Positions 40,156 to 48,324 of a DNA stretch of 64,000 bases are shown piece by piece; position 1 is the first letter of the stretch; each line of letters opens with the position of its first letter. Source of the stretch: Sanguibacter suarezii NBRC 16159 (GTDB lineage: Bacteria > Actinomycetota > Actinomycetes > Actinomycetales > Cellulomonadaceae). The DNA lies in contig NZ_BCRT01000015.1 in the NCBI RefSeq assembly GCF_001552735.1, positions 124,001-188,000 of the forward strand. The letters are read 5' to 3'. The translations under genes were made by a program, and so were the position numbers. The notes beneath the pieces were generated by a model, which worked only from the letters and a program-made list of their open reading frames with translations, searched no databases and was not told the DNA's origin.

Positions 40156-41687
40156 TGCCCGTTCCCCCGGGTCCGCAGCGCGAGCGCCTGGCCGATGTCC
40201 ACCGCTGCGGGCGCTCCCCGCCCGGCGAGGTCCGCCAGGGTCCAGGCCACGCGCAGCACCCGGTCCGCGCCACGCAGGCTAAGCGTGCCGCGCTCGAGCG
40301 CGCGGTCCAGATCACCGAGCAGCGACCGGTCCCCGCCGAGCCGGGCGCGCAGCCAGGTGCCGGGCACCTCGCTGTTGGTGGTCCAGGACGTCCCGGCCAG
40401 GCGGTCGAGCGCGGCGGCCCGGGCCGCGGCCACCCGCGCCGCGACCTGCGCCGTCCCTTCCCCTCGCGCCTCGGCGGTGACGTCGAGCCGGGTCACCGGG
40501 TGGACCTCCACCTGCAGGTCCACCCGGTCGAGCAGCGGCCCGGACAGTCGCGCGAAGTACCGTCGCCGCGCCATGGGGGTGCACGTGCAGTGCAGACCTT
40601 TGCCGATCGCCAGGCCGCAGGGGCACGGGTTGGCCGCCAGCACGAGCTGGAACCGCGCGGGGTACCGGGCACTGCCCGCCGCGCGCTGGATGACCAGCTC
40701 GCCGTGCTCGAGCGGCTGGCGCAGGGTCTGCAGCACCCGAGGGGAGAACTCCGGAGCCTCGTCCATGAAGAGCACGCCGCGGTGGGCCCGGGACGCTGCC
40801 CCCGGCCGGGGCACCCCCGACCCTCCGCCGACCACGGCTGCCGGGGTCGCTGTGTGGTGGGGGTCTTCGAAGGGTGGGCGGACCATGAGGCCGTCACTCG
40901 GGTCGAAGGTCCCCGCGATGGAGTGGACCGAGGTCACCTCGACCGCCTCGGCCTCGGTGAGGTCCGGCAGCAGGCCGGGCAGGCGCGCAGCGAGCATCGT
41001 CTTGCCCGTTCCGGGCGGCCCCACCATGAGCAGGTGGTGCCCGCCGGCAGCGGCCACCTCGAGCGCCGCGCGCGCCTGCAGCTGCCCGACGACGTCGCGC
41101 AGGTCCACGCGCTCCCCCGGCGGCGGCGCGGCGACCGGGAGGAACGGCCTGGCGGTGGCGGCCGGGACTGCCACCTGCGCCCCGTAGGCGTGGGCGACCT
41201 CGGCCAGGGTGTGGACGGCGAGGATCGTCGCGCCCGGGACCAGGCGCGCCTCCGCCTCGTCCTGGGCAGGAACGACGAAGCGGGTGACACCGTGACGCAG
41301 GCCCGCCACCACCGCGGGCAGCACCCCGCGCACCGAGTGCACCCGACCGTCCAGGCCGAGCTCACCCAGGTGCACCACCTGCGCCGGCGCGCTCGGGTCG
41401 ATGAGGCGGGCACCGGCGAGCATCGCGACGGCGATCGCGAGGTCGTATCCGGAGCCCGTCTTGGGCAGGGAGGCCGGGGAGAGGTTGACGGTGACCTTGC
41501 GCTGGGGCAGCACGAGGCCGGCCGAGGACAGGGCTGCCCGGACCCGGTCACGGGACTCCGCGAGGGCGGCGTCGGGCAGGCCGACGAGGGAGAAACCAGG
41601 GACCGAGGCCGCGAGGTGCGCCTCGACCTCGATCACGTGCCCGCGCAGCCCGAGCAGCGCCACCGCGAGGGTGCGCCCGAGCGCCAT
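40152..41687 (-). CDS. YifB/ComM family Mg-chelatase-like AAA ATPase
   Basis: 511 residues. An N-terminal Lon-like domain (VEVEAHLAASVPGFSLVGLPD) and the chelatase-type AAA core with Walker A VGPPGTGKTM and the sensor regions (FMDEAPEFSPRVLQ) are present. The C-terminal Cys-containing region (NPCPCGLAIGKGLHCTCTP) is typical. ComM homologues act as helicases for branch migration in transformation. Coupled to dprA and, through TGATG, to yraN. Confidence 0.93.
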   Translation of the reverse strand: MALGRTLAVALLGLRGHVIEVEAHLAASVPGFSLVGLPDAALAESRDRVRAALSSAGLVLPQRKVTVNLSPASLPKTGSGYDLAIAVAMLAGARLIDPSAPAQVVHLGELGLDGRVHSVRGVLPAVVAGLRHGVTRFVVPAQDEAEARLVPGATILAVHTLAEVAHAYGAQVAVPAATARPFLPVAAPPPGERVDLRDVVGQLQARAALEVAAAGGHHLLMVGPPGTGKTMLAARLPGLLPDLTEAEAVEVTSVHSIAGTFDPSDGLMVRPPFEDPHHTATPAAVVGGGSGVPRPGAASRAHRGVLFMDEAPEFSPRVLQTLRQPLEHGELVIQRAAGSARYPARFQLVLAANPCPCGLAIGKGLHCTCTPMARRRYFARLSGPLLDRVDLQVEVHPVTRLDVTAEARGEGTAQVAARVAAARAAALDRLAGTSWTTNSEVPGTWLRARLGGDRSLLGDLDRALERGTLSLRGADRVLRVAWTLADLAGRGAPAAVDIGQALALRTRGNGQ

Positions 41688-42043
41688 CAGCTGATCCCCG
41701 TGATGTGCTCCACGCGCGCGCCGGAGGGCACGAGGATCACCGCGAGGACGTCGATGCGCACCGAGGCCGCTCGCGGGGAGTGCTCACCGAGCCACTGCCC
41801 GGCCAGCCGCTTGAGCCGTGCCAGCTTGGCGGCGGTGATTGCCTCGGCCGGGTGGCCGAAGCCCAGCCCCGAGCGGGTCTTGACCTCCACCACGACGATC
41901 TCGTCGCCGTCTCTGGCCACGATGTCGAGCTCGCCGCGGGTGCCCCGCCAGTTGCGGTCGACCAGGACGTACCCGGCGTCGACGAGGTACCTCGCCGCGA
42001 TGTCTTCCCCGTGGCGACCGATCGTTGCTCGGCTCGTTGTCAT
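41687..42043 (-). CDS. YraN (UPF0102) family protein
   Basis: 118 residues. It has an endonuclease-like fold with GRHGEDIAARYLVDAGY, RGELDIVARDGDEIVVVEVKTRSG and the conserved Glu/Lys pair of Holliday-junction-resolvase-like proteins. It is predicted to act on nucleic acid; function unproven. Upstream of yifB and dprA, the widespread order. Start ATG at 42043. Confidence 0.9.
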   Translation of the reverse strand: MTTSRATIGRHGEDIAARYLVDAGYVLVDRNWRGTRGELDIVARDGDEIVVVEVKTRSGLGFGHPAEAITAAKLARLKRLAGQWLGEHSPRAASVRIDVLAVILVPSGARVEHITGIS

Positions 42044-42173
42044 GACCCACCTCCGGCACCCACTGTGGGTGGGCGGCCGGCGAGGGCGCGTGCTGGGGGC
42101 TCACCGCAGTGGATTCAGCCCGGCGAGCACGACCTGTGGAGGACGTCTGTCCCAGCCACCGCCGTGCCCGGCG

Positions 42174-42473
42174 TCAGAGCTCGAGCTCGGCCTGGATCAG
42201 CTCTTCGACGTTGACGTCCTTGAAGGTCACGACCCGCACGGACTTCACGAAGCGCTTGGAGCGGTACACGTCCCACACCCACGCGTCGCTCAGGCTCAGC
42301 TCGAAGTACACCTCGCCCGCAGCCGACCGCACCTGCAGGTCCACGTTGTTCGCGAGGTAGAACCGTCGCTCGGTCTCCACCACATAGGCGAAAAGCCGCA
42401 CCACGTCGCGGTACTCGCGGTACAGCGCGAGCTCCATGTCGGTCTCGTAGTTCTCTAGGTCCTCAGCGCTCAC
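42174..42473 (-). CDS. DUF2469 protein
   Basis: 99 residues from GTG at 42473 (VSAEDLENYETDMEL), chosen because the family starts this way (Rv2901c in M. tuberculosis is about 100 residues, from memory). The N-terminus is charged, and a helix YREYRDVVRLFAYVVET is followed by beta-rich segments. Function unknown. It lies 8 bases from the rnhB stop on the same strand and is probably transcribed with it. Confidence 0.82.
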   Translation of the reverse strand: MSAEDLENYETDMELALYREYRDVVRLFAYVVETERRFYLANNVDLQVRSAAGEVYFELSLSDAWVWDVYRSKRFVKSVRVVTFKDVNVEELIQAELEL

Positions 42474-42480
42474 TGCACCA

Positions 42481-43224
42481 TCATGGACCATCGACCCCTG
42501 CTCGGGGCGCACCGCCCACGCCGGGAAGGTTCCAGCTGACCCGGTGCAGAGGGCTGGGACCCAGGGTCGTCAGCGCCGCGACATGCTGGGAGGAGCCATA
42601 TCCCTTGTTCCCCACCCAGCCGTACTCGGGGTGGACCTTGGCCAAGGAGGTCATCTCCGCGTCGCGGGCGCACTTGGCCACGACGCTGGCGGCCGCGACC
42701 GAGGCGCACGACAGATCAGCCTTGACCCGGGTGTGGACCCAGGGCGGGTGGTAGTCGCGCGGCGCAGGGGCCGCGGGGGCGTCGTCGAGCAGGCTGAGCA
42801 GGTCCGGCTCGGGCTCGGTCAACCAGTCGTGGGAGCCGTCCAGCAGCACCACGTCGACGGCACCGACCACCCGGGCCACCTCCGTCAAGGCACGCTGCCC
42901 GGCCAGCCGCAGCGCCCGGATGATGCCGAGGGCGTCGATCTCGGCGGGCGTCGCCGACCCGACCGCGTAGGCCAGCGCCCAGGCGTCGATGAGCGGGAGG
43001 TACTCGGTGCGGGCGCGGGCGGTGAGCACCTTGGAGTCGGTCAGCCCGACCGGGCAGGTGCCGGTCGCGGCGTCGACCACGCACACGCCCACGCTCACCG
43101 GGCCGGCGAGGGCACCGCGGCCCACCTCGTCCATGCCGGCCACCAGCCGTGCCCCACCGGCCAGCAGCTCGCCCTCGTGGGTGAGGTCAGCGAAGACCGG
43201 GGGGACTTTGACGCGCTTGGTCAC
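42481..43224 (-). CDS. rnhB: Ribonuclease HII
   Basis: 247 residues from GTG at 43224, overlapping the lepB stop by 4 bases (GTGA). It removes ribonucleotides from RNA-DNA hybrids. The catalytic acidic motif MDEVGRGALAGPV, the DSKVLTARAR segment and a later Asp (VVLLDGSHDWL) are present. A C-terminal extension of about 20 residues rich in Gly and Pro is added. The length is slightly above average. Confidence 0.94.
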   Translation of the reverse strand: MTKRVKVPPVFADLTHEGELLAGGARLVAGMDEVGRGALAGPVSVGVCVVDAATGTCPVGLTDSKVLTARARTEYLPLIDAWALAYAVGSATPAEIDALGIIRALRLAGQRALTEVARVVGAVDVVLLDGSHDWLTEPEPDLLSLLDDAPAAPAPRDYHPPWVHTRVKADLSCASVAAASVVAKCARDAEMTSLAKVHPEYGWVGNKGYGSSQHVAALTTLGPSPLHRVSWNLPGVGGAPRAGVDGP

Positions 43225-43940
43225 GGTTCTGGGACGTCCTCGAAGGTCTCACCGGGGTTGCGCAGCCAGCCCACGCTGCTCAGTGGCCACACCTTGACGA
43301 AGGCGGTGCCCACCACGTTGTCCACGGGCACGAAGCCGCCGCCGGGGCTGCCGCCGTTGTAGCGGGAGTCGGAGGAGTGGGCGCGGTTGTCGCCCATCAC
43401 CCACAGGAAGTCGTCGGGCACGATCTGGTCGAACTCGATGACCGAGGGCACCGAGCCGGGCTTGAGGTACGGCTCGTCGACGGGTTCGTCGTTGACGGTG
43501 ACGCGCCCCGCGGAGTCACAGCACCTGACGTGGTCGCCGCCCACCCCGACCACACGCTTGACGAGGTGCTCGCCCGCGTCCTGGGGCAGCAGCCCGACGA
43601 AGGTGAGGCCGTCGGTGACAGCCTGCTGGAACGGGGTCCGCTCAGGGGTGGCCATGCCCTGCAGCCACGTGCCGGGGTCCTTGAACACCACGACGTCCCC
43701 GCGGTGGACGTCGAAGACGCCGGGCACCATCTTGGAGACGAGGATGCGGTCCCCCTCCACGAGGGTGTCCTCCATCGACCCGCTGGGGATGAAGAAGGCC
43801 TGCACGAAGAACGACTTGATGATCCAGGACAGCACGAGGGCGCTGACCAGGATGATGAAGACCTCCTTGAGGAAGGAGCCCTTCTTCGGCTTGGGAGTCG
43901 CGATCTGCTCTGCAGCCTGTTCGTCGGAGGTCACCCGCAT
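43221..43940 (-). CDS. lepB: Signal peptidase I
   Basis: 239 residues. One membrane helix (VFIILVSALVLSWIIKSFFV) anchors an extracytoplasmic domain. The nucleophile Ser55 (IPSGSMEDTL) and general base Lys128 (LVKRVVGV) are present, with GDNRAHSSDSR near the end. It removes signal peptides after Sec/Tat export. Upstream of rnhB and coupled to it. Ribosome binding site GAGAGG precedes the ATG at 43940. Confidence 0.95.
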   Translation of the reverse strand: MRVTSDEQAAEQIATPKPKKGSFLKEVFIILVSALVLSWIIKSFFVQAFFIPSGSMEDTLVEGDRILVSKMVPGVFDVHRGDVVVFKDPGTWLQGMATPERTPFQQAVTDGLTFVGLLPQDAGEHLVKRVVGVGGDHVRCCDSAGRVTVNDEPVDEPYLKPGSVPSVIEFDQIVPDDFLWVMGDNRAHSSDSRYNGGSPGGGFVPVDNVVGTAFVKVWPLSSVGWLRNPGETFEDVPEP

Positions 43941-44012
43941 ACTGTGCCACCTCTCGGCTCATTCATCGAACGCTCGGACGCCGACCTGGTGGCCGGCGGA
44001 GCGGGACGTGCC

Positions 44013-44045
44013 GACGGGCGGCCACCGCGTGGGTGACCGCCCGTC
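44013..44045 (-). terminator. Terminator after rplS
   Basis: Arms 44013-44026 and 44032-44045 pair over 14 positions with one wobble and a 5-base loop. It lies between rplS and lepB, so lepB-rnhB form a separate transcript. Confidence 0.75.
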
Positions 44046-44130
44046 GTCGTGCTCACATGCCCTGCACGTCTGTCGACGTGCGGCCAAGCTCAGCGGACCC
44101 GCGCACCGTCACCGGCGCCCGGGTGCCACG

Positions 44131-44490
44131 TCACTTCGCGGGGAACGCTTCGCGCTTCTCCTTGATCTTGGCCTTCTTGCCACGGAGCTTGCGCAGGTAG
44201 TACAGCTTCGCGCGACGGACGTCACCGCGGCTGATGACCTCGATGGACTCGATCGAGGGGACGTTGATGGGGAACTTGCGCTCCACACCGACACCGAAGC
44301 TGATCTTGCGGACGGTGAACGTCTCGCCGACGCCGCCGCCGTGGCGGGCGATGACGACGCCCTGGAACGCCTGGACGCGGGAGCGGGTGCCCTCGACGAC
44401 CTTGACGTTGACCTTGACGGTGTCGCCGGCGCGGAAGGCCGGGATGTCGGTACGCAGCGATGCTGCGTCGACCAGGTCGAGCTTCTTCAT
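44131..44490 (-). CDS. rplS: 50S ribosomal protein L19
   Basis: 119 residues from the ATG at 44490 ([13 protein letters not shown]). The signature [21 protein letters not shown] and a C-terminal [12 protein letters not shown] helix are typical. L19 lies at the interface of the two subunits. The start is set by GGGGAG upstream and by alignment. It ends the rpsP-rplS cluster, the same arrangement as in most bacteria. Confidence 0.97.
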   Translation of the reverse strand: MKKLDLVDAASLRTDIPAFRAGDTVKVNVKVVEGTRSRVQAFQGVVIARHGGGVGETFTVRKISFGVGVERKFPINVPSIESIEVISRGDVRRAKLYYLRKLRGKKAKIKEKREAFPAK

Positions 44491-44713
44491 GTGTTCTCCC
44501 CGCCCTGCCACAGGTCAGGAGCGTGTTGTGGGCCGCGCACGAGGCGAGACCGTTTCGCAGATGAGGTTGGATCCGCACCGACCGGCATGGCGAGCTCGGC
44601 GAGCTCGTCGTGTCGGGCTGGTGCACGTGCTGAGGTGGACGCCCCTGTGGCAGAGTCCGGTCCAGCACACACCAAGGACACATTCTGCCACACCCGTCGA
44701 GGGCGGGCGCTCC
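44491..44713 (-). promoter_or_regulatory. rplS leader with alternative pairings
   Basis: This intergenic RNA carries three complementary segments (minus-strand order). Segment 1, UGUGGCAGA at 44692-44684, can pair with segment 2, UCUGCCACA at 44654-44646. Segment 2 can instead pair with segment 3, CCUGUGGCAG at 44514-44505, which lies just before the GGGGAG ribosome binding site. The pairings share segment 2, so they exclude each other. It could be a translational switch, for example for L19 autocontrol. Confidence 0.45.
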
Positions 44714-45490
44714 TCAGGACCGGCGCAGCGCGCCGTCGGGCCCGGGGAACCAGCCGTGCCCGGCCAGCAGCGCGAGGTCGGCCTTGTCCAGGCTGCGCGG
44801 GTCGAGGGCCTCGATCATGTCGGGGCGGCGCTCGATGGTCCGCTCGATCGCCCGGTCGCGGCGCCACCGCACGATCTTGGCGTGGTGACCGCTGAGCAGC
44901 ACCTCAGGGACGTCCAGGTCCGCCCAGGACGGGGGCTTGGTGTACACGGGGTACTCGAGCAGGCCCGCCTCGCCGTGGGACTCCTCCACGAGGGAGGCCG
45001 GGTTGCCGATGACCCCGGGGAGCAGCCGCGCGACGGCCTCGATCATGACGAGGGAGGCGACCTCACCGCCGTTGAGGACGTAGTCCCCGATGGACATCTC
45101 CCGCACGGTCCCGCCGGCGCGGCGGTGCCGCTCGGCGACCCGGGCGTCGATCCCTTCGTAGCGTCCGCACGCGAACACCAGCTGGGGCTCGCTCACCAGG
45201 GACTCCGCCACCCGCTGGGTGAAGGTCTCCCCCGAGGGCGTCGGGACGATGAGCGTCCCACCGGGCTGGAGCACCTCGTCGAGGGCGGCTCCCCACACGT
45301 CCGGGCGCATGACCATGCCCGCTCCGCCCCCGAAGGGCGTGTCGTCGACCGTGCGGTGACGGTCGGTGGTCCAGCTGCGCAGGTCGTGCACCCCGAGCTC
45401 GAGCAGGCCGGACTGGGCCGCCTTGCCCACGAGCGAGAGGCTCAGCGGTGCGAGGTAGTCGGGGAAGATCGAGATGACGTCGATGCGCAT
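44714..45490 (-). CDS. trmD: tRNA guanine-N1 methyltransferase
   Basis: 258 residues. A SPOUT-class, trefoil-knot enzyme that makes m1G37 in tRNA, preventing frameshifts. The SAM-binding segment [14 protein letters not shown] and [11 protein letters not shown] are diagnostic. The ATG at 45490 directly abuts the rimM TAG, so the two are translated together. It ends in a helix-rich tail. Standard length. Confidence 0.96.
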   Translation of the reverse strand: MRIDVISIFPDYLAPLSLSLVGKAAQSGLLELGVHDLRSWTTDRHRTVDDTPFGGGAGMVMRPDVWGAALDEVLQPGGTLIVPTPSGETFTQRVAESLVSEPQLVFACGRYEGIDARVAERHRRAGGTVREMSIGDYVLNGGEVASLVMIEAVARLLPGVIGNPASLVEESHGEAGLLEYPVYTKPPSWADLDVPEVLLSGHHAKIVRWRRDRAIERTIERRPDMIEALDPRSLDKADLALLAGHGWFPGPDGALRRS

Positions 45491-46084
45491 CTAGCGGTCA
45501 CCCTCGTCGTCGCTCGCACCGTCCGTGCCGTCGGCGTCGCGCTCCTCGGTGCCTTCGGGGAGGGCGACCTCCAGGTTCTCCGCGTCCCGGGCCAGCAGCC
45601 CGCCGGGCGGGTCGAGGACGACCTTGCCACCGGCGACGTCGACGACCGGGACCATGACGCGCACGAAGGGCACCAGGGTGCGCGTCCCGTCCGTCTCACG
45701 CAGCACGAGCATGTCCGAGGCGGGCAGGTGCTCGAGGCCGATGATCTCCCCGACCACCGTGCCGTCGGTGAGCTCGGCGCGCAGCCCGTTGAGCTCGTGG
45801 GGGTACCAGGCGTCCTCCTCGTCGGAGACGTCGGCGTCCACGACCAGCTCGATGCCGCGGGCGTTCTCGGCCGCGGTGCGGTCGGTCAGCTCGGCGAAGG
45901 TCACGTGCCAGCGGCCGTTCTGGATCCGGCTGGCGGTCACCGTCAGCGGCCCGGCCTCAGCGGGCACCGTGCGCAGCACCTGCCCGACGGCGAAGCGCTG
46001 CTCGGGGTCGTCGGTGCGCAGATCCAGCGCGACCTCTCCGCGCAGGCCGTGCGCACGACCGATCTTGGCGACGGTCAGTTCCAT
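45491..46084 (-). CDS. rimM: Ribosome maturation factor RimM
   Basis: 197 residues from the ATG at 46084 (MELTVAKIGRAHGLRGEV), with AAGGAG upstream. It binds S19 and helps 30S head assembly. The PRC-barrel part (LNGLRAELTDGTVVGEIIGL) follows, then an acidic tail rich in Asp and Glu. Lies between the KH gene and trmD; a hairpin in the gap to KH suggests partial attenuation. Confidence 0.94.
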   Translation of the reverse strand: MELTVAKIGRAHGLRGEVALDLRTDDPEQRFAVGQVLRTVPAEAGPLTVTASRIQNGRWHVTFAELTDRTAAENARGIELVVDADVSDEEDAWYPHELNGLRAELTDGTVVGEIIGLEHLPASDMLVLRETDGTRTLVPFVRVMVPVVDVAGGKVVLDPPGGLLARDAENLEVALPEGTEERDADGTDGASDDEGDR

Positions 46085-46202
46085 AACCACTCCTTGGGCT
46101 GTCGGCACAGCAGGCGGTGCGCGGCATCGGGTTCAACAGGTCTAACAAGGATTCATCAGTCTCGTCCCTGGCACCCGACGCGGGTACCTGGATCAAGACA
46201 GA

Positions 46203-46238
46203 CCGAGGCCCGGCTGCCTCACGGCGGCCGGGCCTCGG
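46203..46238 (-). terminator. Hairpin between the KH gene and rimM
   Basis: Arms 46203-46214 and 46227-46238 pair perfectly over 12 bp, and the 12-base loop can pair again internally. It may attenuate transcription toward rimM-trmD-rplS. There is no T-tract. Confidence 0.6.
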
Positions 46239-46270
46239 GTCAAGCTCGGGTGTCGCAGAAGCCGATGGCC

Positions 46271-46510
46271 TCAGCGACGATCCACGTCGACGACGTCTAC
46301 GCGGACTGAGGAGTCCCCAGCCAGCGCACCGACGACGGTACGCAACGCTCGCGCGGTGCGACCTCCTCGGCCGATCACCCGGCCGAGGTCCTCGGGGTGA
46401 ACCCGGACCTCGAGAAGTTCGCCACGGCGCACGGCCTTGGCGTTCACTTGCACGTCATCGGGGTTGTCCACGATGCCGCGCACCAGGTGCTCGAGAGCGT
46501 CAGCCAACAT
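46271..46510 (-). CDS. khpA: KH-domain RNA-binding protein
   Basis: 79 residues. A single KH domain with the GRGG loop (LGRVIGRGGRTARALR) and a conserved actinobacterial KH position between rpsP and rimM. It is thought to bind RNA with a partner KhpB and to influence cell division and translation. The start overlaps the rpsP stop as TGATG, so translation is coupled. Confidence 0.9.
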   Translation of the reverse strand: MLADALEHLVRGIVDNPDDVQVNAKAVRRGELLEVRVHPEDLGRVIGRGGRTARALRTVVGALAGDSSVRVDVVDVDRR

Positions 46511-46965
46511 CAGACCTGCTCCTCCGCGGGAGTCTCAGCCTCGGCGGCGGGCGCAGCGTCAGCGGCGGCGGTCGCAGCAGCGGCAGCCTTCGCCTCGGAA
46601 GCCTTGGCCTTGATCTTCTCGGCGTCGGACGCAGCAGCGGCGACGGCCTCGGCGACAGCCTCAGCCGACGGAGCGGCCTTGGTGCGCAGGGTGCCCTCGG
46701 CGCCCGGCAGTCCCTTGAACTTCTGCCAGTCGCCGGTGATCTTGAGCAGCGCAGCGACCTGCTCGGTCGGCTGTGCGCCGACGCCGAGCCAGTACTGTGC
46801 ACGCTCGGAGTCGATCTCGATGAACGAGGGCTCCTCGGTCGGGTGGTACTTGCCGATCTCCTCGATCGCGCGGCCGTCACGCTTGGTGCGTGAGTCAGCG
46901 ACGACGATGCGGTAGTACGGAGCGCGGATCTTGCCGAGACGCTTCAGACGAATCTTGGTGGCCAC
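46510..46965 (-). CDS. rpsP: 30S ribosomal protein S16
   Basis: 151 residues from GTG at 46965 ([13 protein letters not shown]), with AGGAGAG 9 bases upstream. The core of about 90 residues is standard ([31 protein letters not shown]). A further 60-residue Ala/Glu-rich tail is added, as in some actinobacteria. S16 is needed for 30S assembly. Head of the rpsP-KH-rimM-trmD-rplS cluster. Confidence 0.95.
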   Translation of the reverse strand: MATKIRLKRLGKIRAPYYRIVVADSRTKRDGRAIEEIGKYHPTEEPSFIEIDSERAQYWLGVGAQPTEQVAALLKITGDWQKFKGLPGAEGTLRTKAAPSAEAVAEAVAAAASDAEKIKAKASEAKAAAAATAAADAAPAAEAETPAEEQV

Positions 46966-47094
46966 AGTGGTGGTCTCTCCTGGTTCTGATGAATGGGCGG
47001 ACGTTGCTGCTACCCGGTGGGGCCGGGCGGCGCTTCGGTCCAGGACACGGCTCTGCACGGAGAGAGGGGCCGAACAAGCCGAGTACAGGGGGTG

Positions 47095-47123
47095 ATTCTG
47101 CCAGAGATCGCCGCCAGATCCAA
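47095..47123 (-). promoter_or_regulatory. Candidate rpsP promoter
   Basis: On the minus strand TTGGAT (47123-47118) is followed after 17 bases by an extended -10-type TGG-CAGAAT (47103-47095). It would start transcripts about 120 bases before the rpsP GTG. The same 9-mer TGGCAGAAT lies upstream of rplS at 44690-44682. Confidence 0.4.
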
Positions 47124-47188
47124 CCGCGACCCGCTCAGCACGTCGGATGTCCCGGGTGGGCGCTCGACCCTCCCCCGCCACCGCGCGC

Positions 47189-48292
47189 TCAGCGCCGGCC
47201 GACCAGCCGTCCGCGCAGGATCACCGCGAGCGGCGTGCGCAGCACCGTGATGGAGGTCCGCGGGTCCGCGGCGTAGACCACGAGGTCAGCGCCGGACCCG
47301 TCGACCAGCTCCCCGAAGCCCAGGTAGGACCGCCCCTGCCAGCTCGCGGCGGCGACGACGTCGGCGGCCGGGATGCCGGCCCTCACGAGCTCGGCGCACT
47401 CCGCGGCGATCTGTCCGTGGGTGATCGTGCCGCCGGCATCCGTGCCGACCAGCAGCTGCACCCCGGCCTCGTAGAGCGCGGCGACGTGCTGGTAGCGCCG
47501 GTCGTGCATGGCCCTCATCCGGGCTGCGTAGACGGGGAACTTCTCCGCCGCCTGCGCGGCGATCGCGTCGAAGCGTCCCACCTGCAGCAGGGTCGGCGTC
47601 ACGGCGACCCCGCGCCGCACCACCTCGTCGATCTGGCTGCCGGTGAGCCCGGTGCCGTGCTCGAGGCAGTCCACGCCCGCGGCGAGGAGGTCGTCCACGG
47701 CCTCGGTCGCGAAGGTGTGGGCGGTGACCCGGGCCGCTTCCGCGTGCGCGGCGGCGACGGCTCCCGCGAGGTCCTGCGCCGACCACAACGGGGTGAGGTC
47801 GCCGTGGTCCCGGTCGATCCAGTCGGCCACGATCTTCACCCAGCCGTCCCCGGCCGCTGCCTCCTGCGCGACGGCGGCGGGAAGGTCCGAGGGCAGCTCC
47901 AGCTCGCGGCCGAAGCCGCGCAGGTAGCGCTTGGGCAGCGCCAGGTGCTGGCCGCAGCGCAGGATCCGCGGCAGGGCGTCGTCGTCGTCCATCCAGCGGG
48001 TGTCCACCGGCGAGCCGGCGTCGCGGATGAGCAGCACGCCCGCGTCGCGGTCGGCGAGGGCCTGCTCGCGCGCCTGCTCACCGGTGACCGCCCCGCCCGG
48101 ACCCAGTCCGACGTGGGCGTGCACGTCGACCAGGCCCGGCACGGCGTAGCCCTCCAGGTGCACCGTCTCGGCGCTCAGCCCCGAGGGCCGGGTGAGGCTG
48201 ATCACGCCGTCCTCGACCCAGACCTCACCGACCTCGCGGCCGGCCCCGAGCGTGACGGAGCCGTGCACGTGCAGGACCGGTGGCTGGCTCAT
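47189..48292 (-). CDS. Amidohydrolase family protein
   Basis: 367 residues. A TIM-barrel metal hydrolase with the HAHVG zinc motif at about 58-62 ([10 protein letters not shown]), a likely carbamylated Lys (WVKIVADW), later His residues ([14 protein letters not shown]) and the final Asp (GTDAGG). The arrangement fits an imidazolonepropionase/prolidase-like member, but the substrate is unknown. A similar gene lies beside ffh in mycobacteria (Rv2915c, from memory). Same strand as ffh. Confidence 0.83.
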   Translation of the reverse strand: MSQPPVLHVHGSVTLGAGREVGEVWVEDGVISLTRPSGLSAETVHLEGYAVPGLVDVHAHVGLGPGGAVTGEQAREQALADRDAGVLLIRDAGSPVDTRWMDDDDALPRILRCGQHLALPKRYLRGFGRELELPSDLPAAVAQEAAAGDGWVKIVADWIDRDHGDLTPLWSAQDLAGAVAAAHAEAARVTAHTFATEAVDDLLAAGVDCLEHGTGLTGSQIDEVVRRGVAVTPTLLQVGRFDAIAAQAAEKFPVYAARMRAMHDRRYQHVAALYEAGVQLLVGTDAGGTITHGQIAAECAELVRAGIPAADVVAAASWQGRSYLGFGELVDGSGADLVVYAADPRTSITVLRTPLAVILRGRLVGRR

Positions 48293-48324
48293 CCGCGCTC
48301 GTCTCTTCAGATCACAGCCCTCGA

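Noticed and set aside
38941-41687. dprA and yifB as proof of a competence system
   Set aside because: Both are widespread in bacteria that are not known to be transformable, and no ComE or pilus genes are visible.
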